Part shown: positions 8,400 through 16,186 of the stretch, piece by piece
Position numbering within the stretch: the first letter of the stretch is position 1
Layout of the letters: each line of letters begins with the position of its first letter
Assembly (NCBI RefSeq): GCF_000485595.1
Contig: NW_014577437.1
Coordinates: 180,927 to 203,765 of the forward strand
Source of the DNA: Priapulus caudatus
Taxonomy: Eukaryota > Priapulida > Priapulimorpha > Priapulimorphida > Priapulidae
Direction: 5' to 3'
Length of the DNA stretch: 22,839 bases
The notes under the pieces: generated by a model
The model's database searches: none
What the model saw: only the letters and a program-made list of their open reading frames with translations
What the model was told of the DNA's origin: nothing
Translations under genes and position numbers: made by a program

Positions 8400-9050
8400 G
8401 AGAGTGGGTTTTGCATGCAAACATTTATTCCATATATATTTTATTTGATGCGTATATATAGCGATGCATTATCTCATTATATTACATAACATCTGTTCTA
8501 CGTTTTTATTGTCACAGTGGCGTTTGTTCACGAGTGGCCGGCTATCTCAATGTGTTATTCCTATATATATTGAATATTAATAATTTATATTAACAGTAAC
8601 TATATTAATTATACATTAATTAAATTTAAATATATTAAGCCCATATATCTCAAGATTCTATATGTTAAACCTATAACGCACACTATTGTTGTAATACAAC
8701 CAAAAGCTCTATCTGTTTTTTAAAAAGTATGCCAAAAAATACAAGATTAGGTTTAAGTAATTATTTTGTTATATATATATATACACGTATATATAGTTTT
8801 TGAAATTGATTCATCTAATTTTATATTATCCCCGTTCAGCCTGACAACGACAACTATACAGCAGTTGTCGAAACGGTTGCTTATCTTGGCGAATTTATCA
8901 AAAATAAATACATTTTACTCTTGTGTAATTTTAGCTATAATGTTGCGCATTATTTGTTTCGCCTAAATTGTGTAGGCATTTCTTTCTCCGGCCCACCTAC
9001 CACGAAAGCTGCAGCCCCGACAATCCATCCATCCCTATAGGCACGGGTGA
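8400..9050. other. AT-rich DNA without recognisable gene
   Basis: 8560-8640 is almost pure A/T with short imperfect palindromes. 8770-8796 is TA-rich. No coding signal that I recognise on either strand. Confidence 0.6.
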
Positions 9051-9055
9051 GACGC

Positions 9056-9302
9056 GCGTGCGTGCGTGCGTGCCGGTGTGCGTGCGTGCGTGCGTGCGTG
9101 CATGCATGCCTGTCTGCATGTGTGCCGGCGTGCGTGCGTGCCGGCGTGCGTGCGTGCGTGCCGACGTGCGTGCGTGCGTGCATGCCTGCTTGCGTGTGTG
9201 CCGGCGTGCGTGCGTGCATATGCCTGCCTGCGTGTGTGCAGGCGTGCGTGCGTGCATATTCCTGCCTGCGTGTGTGCCGGCGTGCGTGCGTGCGTGCGTG
9301 TA
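9056..9302. repeat. GTGC-based minisatellite with GCCGGC interruptions
   Basis: Tandem CGTG units periodically interrupted by CCGGCG, CATGCCTG or TGTGTGC, giving a loose higher-order unit of about 22-50 bp. All six frames stay open for long stretches because the unit lacks T-A-A/G and T-G-A strings; the Cys/Arg/Val or His/Thr peptides are artefacts. Confidence 0.9.
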
Positions 9303-9549
9303 TATCGTTATATCTGCGGGATGAATGTAGCAGCAGGAGGAGGAGGAGAAGTAAAGGTGACGTATGCCGACGTTTGCCGACGAAACCCAGCCGTCTCGCA
9401 GTATATATTGATCAAAAGTAACCGCAGCGGCTTGCGCGCGCGATATATATATATATGCCATATGTTATACATATGCATGATGCACGCACCGCAACGCGAG
9501 GAGCACCTTTCAGTAGAAAGCCTACATAGTAGAAGCACACAGTAGAAGC

Positions 9550-9573
9550 CGTATAGGTAAACTTACCTATACG
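9550..9573. repeat. Short perfect hairpin, 11-bp stem, 2-nt loop
   Basis: CGTATAGGTAA (9550-9560) and TTACCTATACG (9563-9573). Its ends are unlike the CARGAG family and I see no flanking duplication. Three copies of AGTAGAAGC or AGTAGAAAGC precede it (9512-9549). Confidence 0.75.
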
Positions 9574-9820
9574 TCGTATGAACGGTAAGCAATTATTCTA
9601 CTCGATAATGGTCGGGCGCGCGTTCGAGCGAGCGCGACGTTCGTTAGAATACAGCAACAGGTCTTGATCGGGTTCGCGTTGCAGGCGATGAGTGAAGGGG
9701 GAAATCTGACCCCGCGTAGACGCAGGGGCCTACGTCAGCGCCACCGCTCTCTTTTTATGTCATGTATCATTAGTAACACTAATACCGCAGATTAGCTGGG
9801 TTTGCCGCGTATCTGTCTGG

Positions 9821-10040
9821 GTGCGTGCGCGTGCGCGTGTGTGCGTGCGTGTGTGCGCGCGCGCGTGCGTGTGTGTGTGCGCGCGCGTGCGTGTGTGTGC
9901 GCGCGTGCGTGTGTGGGTGGGGGGGCGTACGCGTGTGGGTGTGGGTGGGGGGCGTACGTGCGTGCGTGCGCGCGCGTGTGTGTGTGTGCGCGCGTGTGTG
10001 TGGTGGGCGTGCGTGCTTGCGTGCTTGCGTGCGTGCGTGC
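9821..10040. repeat. GT/GC alternating array
   Basis: Alternating purine-pyrimidine sequence with several pure (GC)n and (GT)n blocks, the class of DNA that adopts Z-form under supercoiling. It is followed at 10099-10190 by a diverged GT block with a 46-bp internal duplication (TATGTGTCCGTG at 10099 and 10145). Confidence 0.9.
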
Positions 10041-10047
10041 CAGTATG

Positions 10048-10101
10048 AGTGTATCAAGAGTCCATAATAGAACAATTTCTATTATGTACTCTTGATTGTA
10101 T
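10048..10101. mobile_element. Micro-palindrome element copy 3 (40 bp) with near-perfect 7-bp flanking repeat
   Basis: The core at 10055-10094 has ends CAAGAG...CTCTTG. CATAATAGAA pairs with TTCTATTATG around a 4-nt loop (10073-10076), and one C/T mismatch lies in the stem. The flanks AGTGTAT (10048-10054) and ATTGTAT (10095-10101) match at 6 of 7 positions. Confidence 0.72.
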
Positions 10102-10199
10102 GTGTCCGTGTGCGTGCGTGTGAGCATGTGCGTATGAGGCAGCGTATGTGTCCGTGTGCGTGCGTGTGAGCGTGCACGCGCGCGTGCTTGATAAGCTAT

Positions 10200-10251
10200 A
10201 TAGCGTCAAGAGCGTAAAATGAATACCTTCTTTATACGCTCTTGATAGCGT
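10200..10251. mobile_element. Micro-palindrome element copy 4 (38 bp) with 7-bp target duplication
   Basis: The core at 10207-10244 has ends CAAGAG...CTCTTG. The stem CAAGAGCGTA/TACGCTCTTG continues as AAA/TTT after a one-base bulge. ATAGCGT flanks it exactly (10200-10206 and 10245-10251). This is the most diverged interior of the family, but its target duplication is perfect. Confidence 0.75.
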
Positions 10252-10264
10252 GTATTCCTACCCG

Positions 10265-10286
10265 CTGCACCGTAGATGGGGTGCAG
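10265..10286. repeat. Short hairpin CTGCACC/GGTGCAG
   Basis: Seven-base-pair stem with an 8-nt loop just after micro-palindrome copy 4. It may be chance. Confidence 0.4.
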
Positions 10287-10639
10287 TTAACCGCAGCCTG
10301 TGTATATGAAGCACTGCAGACATGATATGCTGTCATGGCTTGTCGATTACATTATACTGCATATCAACAAAAGTTTGACCTCCGGATTTGAGTGCAATTA
10401 GAGTCATAGAGGAGTCAGCATAGTATAGAGTCATGACTGTCTTCTGTCAGGTAATACACGTGGGCTCGCCACTTGTCGGCGTCTCATTTAATAATTAATT
10501 TAGTAATTTGTCAATAGATTCGTCTAAAAAAGGACGTTCGCCGAAATCGTTGTCGACATTAAATTGGCCCCCAATGTTACCAGTTGAACTTCAGTCTATT
10601 ACCGTCCGACTAATTGTGTCCCATCATTACGTATATATT

Positions 10640-10800
10640 ACCAAGAGCGTATTAATATATATATATACTAGTGAGATACCTGGCGTTGCCCGGGGAAATC
10701 AGTGGCGTTACTCAGTTGGTGACCGCTTGGTTGAAAGGAAAATTCCCCAAAAAATCTAACTATCTATCCATCCATCCATGCATCCATCCATCCATTCCAT
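10640..10800. repeat. TA tract, GGCGTTGCCCGGG motif and CATC microsatellite
   Basis: 10652-10668 is (TA)n, followed by a GATACCTGGCGTTGCCCGGG string. I associate that motif with ends of invertebrate interspersed repeats, from memory and not checked. 10700-10715 reads CAGTGGCGTTACTCAG, close to hAT-type termini. 10761-10800 is (CCAT)n, which continues beyond the inserted element at 10801 as the CATCC satellite. Confidence 0.5.
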
Positions 10801-11055
10801 CAGGGACGTGGCTACGGGGGGGCCGCCCCCTACAAATTTTCTGTGCCTCCCCCCAGGTGCCCCCCCACTAAAAATTCATGCTTGATAAAAAAAAATTCAA
10901 TTAAAAACAATGCCGTTAGAACAGTATAATTAATACAAAGAAAGAGGGTTCGAACCACATCTCAGTAAATTTTATATTGTGCTCCCCCCCCCCTCTTACG
11001 AAAATGTAAGGCCCCTCAGTGCCCACCCGCTGAAAAAATCCTAGCTACGCCACTG
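10801..11055. mobile_element. Non-autonomous hAT-like DNA transposon remnant (255 bp)
   Basis: The left end CAGGGACGTGGCTACG and the right end, read inverted, CAGTGGCGTAGCTAGG share a CAG-initiated terminal motif that is widespread in non-autonomous hAT-like elements of animals. C-rich subterminal blocks lie in both halves. The flanking octamers CATTCCAT (10793-10800) and CATCCCAT (11056-11063) match at 7 of 8, as expected of a hAT 8-bp duplication, although the element sits inside a CATC-type satellite so part of that match is not independent. No transposase frame. A GGTTCGAACC string inside is not part of a tRNA. Confidence 0.7.
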
Positions 11056-11322
11056 CATCCCATTCCATGTCATCCCATCCCATCCCATCGCAACGCATCC
11101 CATCCCATCCCATCGCAACGCATCCCATTCCATGTCATCCCATCCCATCCCATATCCCATCCCATGCCAATCCCATGACACGCCATGACATGCCATGCCA
11201 TCGCACCGCATCCCATCGCACCGCATTCCATCCCATCCCATCCCATGCCATGCCATGCCATCCCATGCCATCCCATCCCATGCCATGCCATGCCATCCCA
11301 TGCCATCCCATCCCATCCCAAA
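11056..11322. repeat. CATCC/CATGC pentanucleotide satellite
   Basis: About 53 pentamer units of CATCC with CATGC, CATTC and CATCG variants, and a larger internal duplication (ATCGCAACGCATCCC occurs twice in 11085-11130). Since 5 is not a multiple of 3 and no unit junction makes a stop, several frames stay open and give Trp/Asp/Gly/Met-rich artefacts. Confidence 0.92.
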
Positions 11323-11409
11323 CAGTAAAAAATAATAAGAAATCAAAAGATAAAAGACATAAGAATAAATATACAAAATAAACATTAAAAAATAAAAAAT
11401 AAAAATAAA

Positions 11410-11492
11410 TCTATATATATAAAGTTGTTCAGCCGAATTAGTTCGCACTCGCATAACTAGAGAACTCCGCAGCCTAGAGGAAAACTAAGCCT
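11410..11492 (+). repeat. Dispersed repeat end, copy A (after TA tract)
   Basis: TATATAAAGTTGTTCAGC, then GAATTAG, then CGCATAACTAGAGAACTCCG and GGAAAACTAA. The same blocks occur in the same order and orientation at 22610-22688, again directly after a TA tract. The similarity stops after about 75 bp. It behaves like one terminus of an interspersed element, superfamily unknown. Confidence 0.75.
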
Positions 11493-11499
11493 TGTGAGT

Positions 11500-11725
11500 A
11501 TGGTTTTATCTTAGCATTGTCTTGCGTATCTTATACCGTGTGCATATGTGTTTTAAACTCTATTAAAATAGTATTCTATGTTTAAACTCTATAGCCTATG
11601 TAACATCACGTACGTGGTAGGTCCGTTTCATAGTAATCTTTTAGTAAAATATTGACTTGATACGAAGACAATAATACAATGATCCTGTTACTAACATAAA
11701 ATTTTCTCTCCCGGAATATTCATTT
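11500..11725. other. AT-rich single-copy stretch, nothing recognised
   Basis: A small repeat TTTAAACTCTAT occurs twice (about 11551 and 11580). No coding or RNA gene signal. Confidence 0.5.
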
Positions 11726-12125
11726 CTATATAAAACACTGTGAACACCTTCTAATCCATTGTTTTTCTCTTTAAATTAAGGTTAATATAATATACGGAAC
11801 CCGCTTAATACGATTATTTTTCTTTGGCCCGTCAGTTTCGTACTAACGGGGTGCGACTGTAGTAATGAATAGTAGTAATTGAATAAAGACTTTAGGCTTT
11901 GCAGTAATTGTATCTATTTGTGAAGCAATTTAACGCCTACTAAAGTTGCTTAATTATACATATAAAATCTATATAAAAACCTTGTACACACCTTGTAATC
12001 CATTAATTTATTTCTTTTGTTAATTCGGGGCTAATATATGTGGTTAATACGAAACCCGCTTAATACAATTATTTTTCTCCTTGGCCTGGCAATTTTCTAC
12101 TAACGGGGTTTGACTGCAGTAATGA
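11725..12125 (-). mobile_element. Diverged tandem duplication of a pogo/Tigger-like transposon end
   Basis: Two copies, period about 255 bp in the lower half, share TATAAAANNCNNTGTNNACACC, CTTAATACRATTATTTTTCT and ACTAACGGGGT. Read on the minus strand, each begins CAGTCRMACCCCGTTAGTA and continues with TATTAAGCGGGTT. CAGT-initiated termini with internal CCCCGTTAGTACGAA-like sub-repeats are typical of pogo/Tigger-type MITEs (recalled, not searched). In the upper copy the terminus abuts a TA dinucleotide (11860-11861), the pogo target. Similarity extends a few bases past the presumed end, so a plain segmental duplication is possible. Confidence 0.5.
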
Positions 12126-12213
12126 TTCTTGAAAAATGTAGGCAAATGCTTCGATATAATGGTTTATATCCTCGCACGTAGTGTAGGCGGAACGTATTGC
12201 TTTCGCGCGCCGT

Positions 12214-12215
12214 TT

Positions 12216-12258
<43 letters not shown>

Positions 12259-12266
12259 CGCCGTGT

Positions 12267-12309
<43 letters not shown>

Positions 12310-12384
12310 GTGTGTGTGTGTGCGCGCGCGCGTGGGCGTGTGTGTGTGGCGTGGTGCGTGTGTGTGTGTGTGTCTGTCTGTCTG
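12214..12384. repeat. (GT)n/(GC)n microsatellite
   Basis: Long GT runs interrupted by three pure (GC)n or CGCGCG blocks. Z-DNA-prone. The open frames on both strands are artefacts. Confidence 0.92.
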
Positions 12385-12513
12385 CAACCGTTAGAGGTAG
12401 GCAACTTCAAACTTGTCCAGAGGTGGACCTTAAGCGGGCGTGAAACCCCTAATTGATTTTGAGTGCCTTTCATCGCAAGGTCAAAGGGCTCAGCAGGTTT
12501 ACTTTGATGAATG

Positions 12514-12573
<60 letters not shown>

Positions 12574-12574
12574 T
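12514..12574. repeat. (GATA)n microsatellite, about 15 units
   Basis: Uninterrupted GATA repeat. Length polymorphism is expected. Confidence 0.95.
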
Positions 12575-12579
12575 GCGCT

Positions 12580-13385
12580 GAGTGCGAGCGTGCAGGTGGG
12601 GGAAGACTTGATTCCACATCCAGCGCGTGTGCCCTGGCGAATTCACTGCAAGGTTACGTGACAGACTACTGTATCCCTTAGCCTGTGGTTGCGTGTTTGT
12701 AAGTCTACAGCCAGCGCACCTAGTGGAAGTGAACATAATCGTGCATGTTTTCCAGGAAGATTTTCCATTAGATTTTCTAAATATGTTTTTTTTTAACATT
12801 TAACCCAATAAATTACAAAAAGCAAAGTGTTAGAATCGAACCTGATGCGTAGGAATGAAGCACGAACAATTTCAGCCGGATTCGTGCACGCGCCTAGAGG
12901 TTATGCAGGAACAAACTACTCAAATTATTATATAGATAGAAGATATATATATAGAGAGAGATATTACGTTGCGTATCGTAGGACTGGCGGGAAATACCCA
13001 CTGGTAAAGTACTGCTTGCATTGTGACGTGACAGTGTAACGTCATCGGGAAGCCTCTATATTGACATCTCTTGCGCGCAGCCAATGATTATAGTGCCTGT
13101 ATCCGTGTGCGTTGCAGCCTCGATCCCTGTACCTACTCGGTTCATCCCTCCCCACACCCTGTCCAGCACTTCGTTGCGCCCCCTGAGAGAAAGACTTTCG
13201 ATGCATTTCTCCGCGTTGCATCCCCCACGGTGTGCATCCCCCCTTTTTGCGAGCACTCCAGCATGCATCCCCATGTATGCGTCCTTCTTCATCAACCCGC
13301 CTCTCTGCCCCTCCCCCTCCCCCCCAATCCTAGCGTTCTCTACAACGTGTCCGTCTCCCTGTGTGCGCTCTCTTCTTGCATCTCA
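12580..13385. other. No gene recognised; C-rich block at 13140-13330
   Basis: 12640-13060 is single-copy with an AATAAA at 12807 and a TA-rich block at 12930-12965. 13140-13330 is C-rich with CATCCCC strings. A long plus-strand open frame across 13071-13802 lacks an ATG start and consists largely of repeat-encoded Val/Ala and Cys/Arg runs, so I do not accept it. Confidence 0.5.
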
Positions 13386-13398
13386 CATGCCAACATCC

Positions 13399-13496
13399 TT
13401 GTTGTTGTTGCTGCTGTTGCTGCAGCTGTCGCTGCTGCTGCTGCTGCTGTAAGTGTTGTTGTTGTTGTTGTTGATGTCGTTGTTGTTGTTGCGATT
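13399..13496. repeat. Mixed CTG/GTT trinucleotide repeat (polyQ-like on the minus strand)
   Basis: GTT and GCT triplets with interruptions. The minus strand reads a mixture of CAA and CAG codons with occasional His, Leu and Arg in an ATG-initiated 60-codon frame (13512 to 13330). Mixed codons argue against very recent slippage. No flanking conserved domain is visible, so I annotate it as a repeat and discuss the coding possibility separately. Confidence 0.85.
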
Positions 13497-13707
13497 GTAA
13501 CACCTGTTGCATGCGCCGGTTGGAAACAACAACTCGGAGAGCGTAACCACTCCGCTTTCCGAACGCGTGCGTGCATGTGTGCGTGCGTGCGTGCGTGTAT
13601 CGCTTTCACGTGCGCGTGCTCACCTGCGCGCGTCGTATCGCATGCTCGCGCGCGTGACGTCGCCATCGTCACACGCCGAGTCGCCGAGTCGCGCACGCGG
13701 GCGGCAG

Positions 13708-13715
13708 TGACGTCA
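13708..13715. promoter_or_regulatory. Candidate CRE (TGACGTCA) in a CpG-rich block
   Basis: A full palindromic CREB/ATF site, with two further GTGACGTCG half-matches at about 13656 and 13729, inside CpG-rich DNA (13560-13780) about 1.5 kb before the 304-codon ORF. It could be a distal promoter element. Other full CREs lie at 4700 and 20651. Confidence 0.3.
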
Positions 13716-13978
13716 TCGCGCATCTGCAGTGACGTCGCGGCGCGTTGGCAGACCTACGCGAGCAATCGCGGTAACGCGGCGATGTCAGTGAATCATCAGT
13801 GAATCGTCAGTGACACGCTGTGGCAGCGCATGCGGGGCTGGTGGATGACCGATCGACGGTGTGAGGTGAGAAGGTAGGACGACGGGCGACGATCGAGCGA
13901 AGGCTCCGCCATCGAAACAATTTTCCGCCACGAGAATTTGATTCACCACAGCGTCTAGAGAGAGCGCACGCGTAGATC

Positions 13979-14445
13979 GGTGTCGCACAGGTGCGTGATA
14001 ATTTTCCCGCCGTGTCCGCGAATATGAGATAATTGTCTGCATAAGTTCGTGACACCTTTGTTACTTTGCAAGCTAATGTTACACAAGTGTCGCATGGGTG
14101 CGTAACAATTTTACCGTCGTGTCGGCGAATACAAGATAGGTGACGCATTGCGCGTGGCAATTTTACAACTTGTCAACGATTATAAATGTCGCATAAGTTC
14201 TTGACACCTTTGCTACTGTGTCAGCTAATGTAACACAAGTGACGCAAATGTGCGTGACAATTTTACGGTCGTGTCAGCGAATATGAGCTAGGTGACGCAT
14301 CTACATGTGGCAACTTTACAACTTATCAACCATCATTAGTGTCGCATAGGTGCGTGACACCTTTGCCTCTGTGTCAACGAATATAACACACGTGTTGCAA
14401 AGGTGCATGGCACCTTTGCCGCCGTGTCAACGATTAATAGAAAGG
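13979..14445. repeat. About 50-bp satellite organised in a 153-bp higher-order unit
   Basis: Nine related monomers of 47-54 bp of the form GTCGCATAGGTGCGTGACA, then TTTTACCGTCGTGTC, then AGCGAATAT. Monomers three apart match better than neighbours: GCATAAGTTC at 14039 and 14191 and the related GCATAGGTGC at 14344 are spaced 152-153 bp. This is a trimeric higher-order repeat. Confidence 0.85.
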
Positions 14446-14516
14446 TAAGTGTCACATTTTTAGGTGACACTATCGCAGCGAGTGATGAGTGATCACGCAT
14501 ACGAGTGATTCTCGAC

Positions 14517-14645
14517 GAGTGACCCCAGCGCGACACGAGTGACCCCAGCGCGACACAAGTGACCCCAACGCGACATGAGTTACCCCAGCTCGACCCGAGT
14601 GACCCCTGTGCGGCACGAGTGACCCCAGCTCGACACGAGTAACGT
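14517..14645. repeat. 20-bp minisatellite, six copies
   Basis: Unit GAGTGACCCCAGCGCGACAC starting at 14517 and 14537, with four further diverged copies at 20-bp spacing. It lies between the 50-bp satellite and the 72-bp array. Confidence 0.9.
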
Positions 14646-14744
14646 TTGCTCTGTCGTTGTCGCGTCGCACGACCGCCGCGCACGGACAAAATTACGCACA
14701 CTAATTCTGCCGCATCCTGTACGAGCGGTAGAAACTCTTGGAGG

Positions 14745-15260
14745 AGAATTCCGTAGCGGTAGGCCAGCGTCTCCGGGTGGTCTACCCGTGAACAGCTTTT
14801 TTGAAGCGCCCTCTCGCGACTGTAACGGAAGGACAGCACCTGCAGAAGGTGCAAACTTACCTGTGAACATCTACCGCAACGCCCGCTCGCGACCGTAACG
14901 AGAAGCCAGCATCTACAGAGGTGCGGACTTACCTGTGAACATCTACCGCAACGCCCGCTCGCGACCGTAACGGGAAGCCAGCATCTACGGAGGTGCGGAC
15001 TTACCTGTGAACATCTACCGCAACGCCCTCTCGCGACCGTAACGGGAAGCTTGCATCTACGGAGGTGCGGACTTACCTGTGAACATCTACCGCAACGTCC
15101 TCTCGCGACCGTAACGGGAAGCCAGCATCTACGGAGGTGCGGATTTACCTGTGAACATCTACCGCAACGCCCTCTCGTGACTGTAACGGAAAGCTTGCAT
15201 CTACGGAGGTGCGGACTTACCTGAGAACATCTACCGCAACGGCCCTCGTGACTGCTGTCG
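14745..15260. repeat. 72-bp tandem array, about 7 copies, ending just before an ORF
   Basis: The anchor CTGTGAACATCTACCGCAAC occurs at 14861 and then every 72 bp (14933, 15005, 15077, 15149), with a variant at 15221; diverged units extend upstream to about 14745. As 72 is a multiple of 3, the minus strand keeps one frame open with a 24-residue repeat rich in Cys and Arg (GRCGRCSQVSPHLRRC...). On the minus strand every unit carries a consensus 5' splice site: MAG|GTAAGT in five of six units and GTAAAT in the fifth. The last unit ends about 10-15 bp before the ATG of the 304-codon ORF, so the array is in its 5'UTR or promoter. Confidence 0.92.
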
Positions 15261-15271
15261 GCGTTGACACG

Positions 15272-16186
15272 ATGGATGCAGACTGCGAGCGACTCTTCCT
15301 GAGCTACGAGCTTCCAGTAGACTCCCCCATCAAGCCGTACTCGGTCGACCACTGCCGCAGCTGGCAGTGGCAGCTGTCGCTATGCCGCGACTACCGGCAG
15401 GAGGCGCTGCGCAGCACCATCAGCTGTCGGCTCGAGCCGGGGACAGCCGTCGGCACGTCTGGGGGCGAGGAAGCCTGGCTGAGAGCGAGGAAGAGGAGGA
15501 GAGACGACGACGGAGAGGACGGAGGAGGAGGTTGGGGTGGAGGGAGAGGGGAAGGAGGAGGAGGGGTAAGAATAGGAGGTGGAGGAAGTGGAGGAGGGGG
15601 AGGTGAAGGTGGAGGAGGAGGAGGAGGAAGAGGAGGAGGAGGAGGAGAAAAAGGCGTCACTCTCGGTCAGTACATCGAAGAAGAGCTACGTCGGCATTGC
15701 CGACCGACGACGACGACAACCGCTTTCGCCGCCGCCGACGCGTCCGCCTGGGTTCCCATCCCCGCGCGTGACTACGAGCGCAGCTGGAGCGACGACGCAG
15801 TGGCGCCCCCGTGCGGACACCTTGCTCACGGCGCGCCGAAGTCGCCGATGGGCAGCAGTTCGGCGTCGGACTCTGGCGTCGACCTGGTCGGCAGCGCGCG
15901 CGACGACGACGACGCATGGCAGCACACGCCGACGTCGGCCTTCTCTCCGTACCGCGATCGCCGACAGAGCGACGTCGGATTGCGCTGGCCGACGACGGAC
16001 GGCGGCGTGGCGACGTCGCACGGTAAGGAGCAGCGCACGAGGGGGCGCGGCGATCGGTCGGCGCAGCTCCGGAAGCGACTCATATCGTCGAGGAAGGAGT
16101 TCCTGGTCTATCTGGGATACGAGGTCATCGGTCAGTATCGAGACTGGGACGTACTGGACATGCTAGCCGAACCAGCCCGCCTCTAA
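15272..16186 (+). CDS. Unrecognised 304-aa intronless ORF with Gly-rich, disordered centre
   Basis: Best supported new gene here. ATG at 15272 has A at -3 and G at +4; TAA at 16184. The upstream in-frame extension enters the 72-bp array, so this ATG is preferred. Residues 1-56 (MDADCERLFLSYELPVDS...) look ordered, with Trp, Tyr, Cys and a QWQLSLCRDYRQEALR helix-like segment. Then come a basic RKRRR followed by acidic residues (about 74-82), a Gly-rich run (about 84-128), a predicted helix LGQYIEEELRRHC, a Ser/Asp-rich disordered region with SDSGVDL, and a C-terminal ordered block of about 40 residues (RKRLISSRKEFLVYLGYEVIGQYRDWDVLDML). RKRRR could be a nuclear signal. Base composition is GC- and CpG-rich, unlike the AT-rich flanks. 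A GGGTAAGA donor-like site at 15566 lies in the Gly run, so an intron cannot be excluded. Function unknown; I do not recognise the family. Confidence 0.6.
   Translation: MDADCERLFLSYELPVDSPIKPYSVDHCRSWQWQLSLCRDYRQEALRSTISCRLEPGTAVGTSGGEEAWLRARKRRRDDDGEDGGGGWGGGRGEGGGGVRIGGGGSGGGGGEGGGGGGGRGGGGGEKGVTLGQYIEEELRRHCRPTTTTTAFAAADASAWVPIPARDYERSWSDDAVAPPCGHLAHGAPKSPMGSSSASDSGVDLVGSARDDDDAWQHTPTSAFSPYRDRRQSDVGLRWPTTDGGVATSHGKEQRTRGRGDRSAQLRKRLISSRKEFLVYLGYEVIGQYRDWDVLDMLAEPARL
15521..15653. repeat. GGA-type purine tract inside the 304-aa ORF
   Basis: About 130 bp almost free of pyrimidines on the + strand, made of GGA, GGT and GGG units, coding for glycine with scattered Glu, Arg, Val and Ser. It can form triplex or quadruplex structures and is prone to in-frame length change by slippage. 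Confidence 0.9.

Noticed and set aside
9056-9302. CRISPR-like array
   Set aside because: Simple-sequence minisatellite without unique spacers, and the window is eukaryotic.
8950-9545. Long Cys/Arg/Val and His/Thr/Arg ORFs on both strands
   Set aside because: Translations of the GTGC minisatellite, open in all frames.
9779-10127. ORFs rich in Cys/Val or His/Thr
   Set aside because: Artefacts of the GT/GC array.
10945-10960. tRNA-like B box (GGTTCGAACC)
   Set aside because: Flanking bases do not form a T-stem and there is no A box or acceptor stem; it lies inside the hAT-like element.
11041-11454. 137-codon minus-strand ORF rich in Trp, Asp, Gly and Met
   Set aside because: Translation of the CATCC pentanucleotide satellite.
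12832-12850. Minus-strand GGTTCGATTC B-box-like string
   Set aside because: The T-stem positions do not pair and no cloverleaf or SINE structure could be built around it.
13071-13802. 243-codon + strand ORF
   Set aside because: Starts at TTG and is dominated by poly-Val/Ala from GTT/GCT triplets and Cys/Arg from GTGC repeats; flanking unique parts show no domain.
15391-15660. Pro-rich minus-strand ORF opposite the GGA tract
   Set aside because: Mirror of the purine tract in the 304-aa ORF; CCT/CCC triplets give a polyproline artefact.
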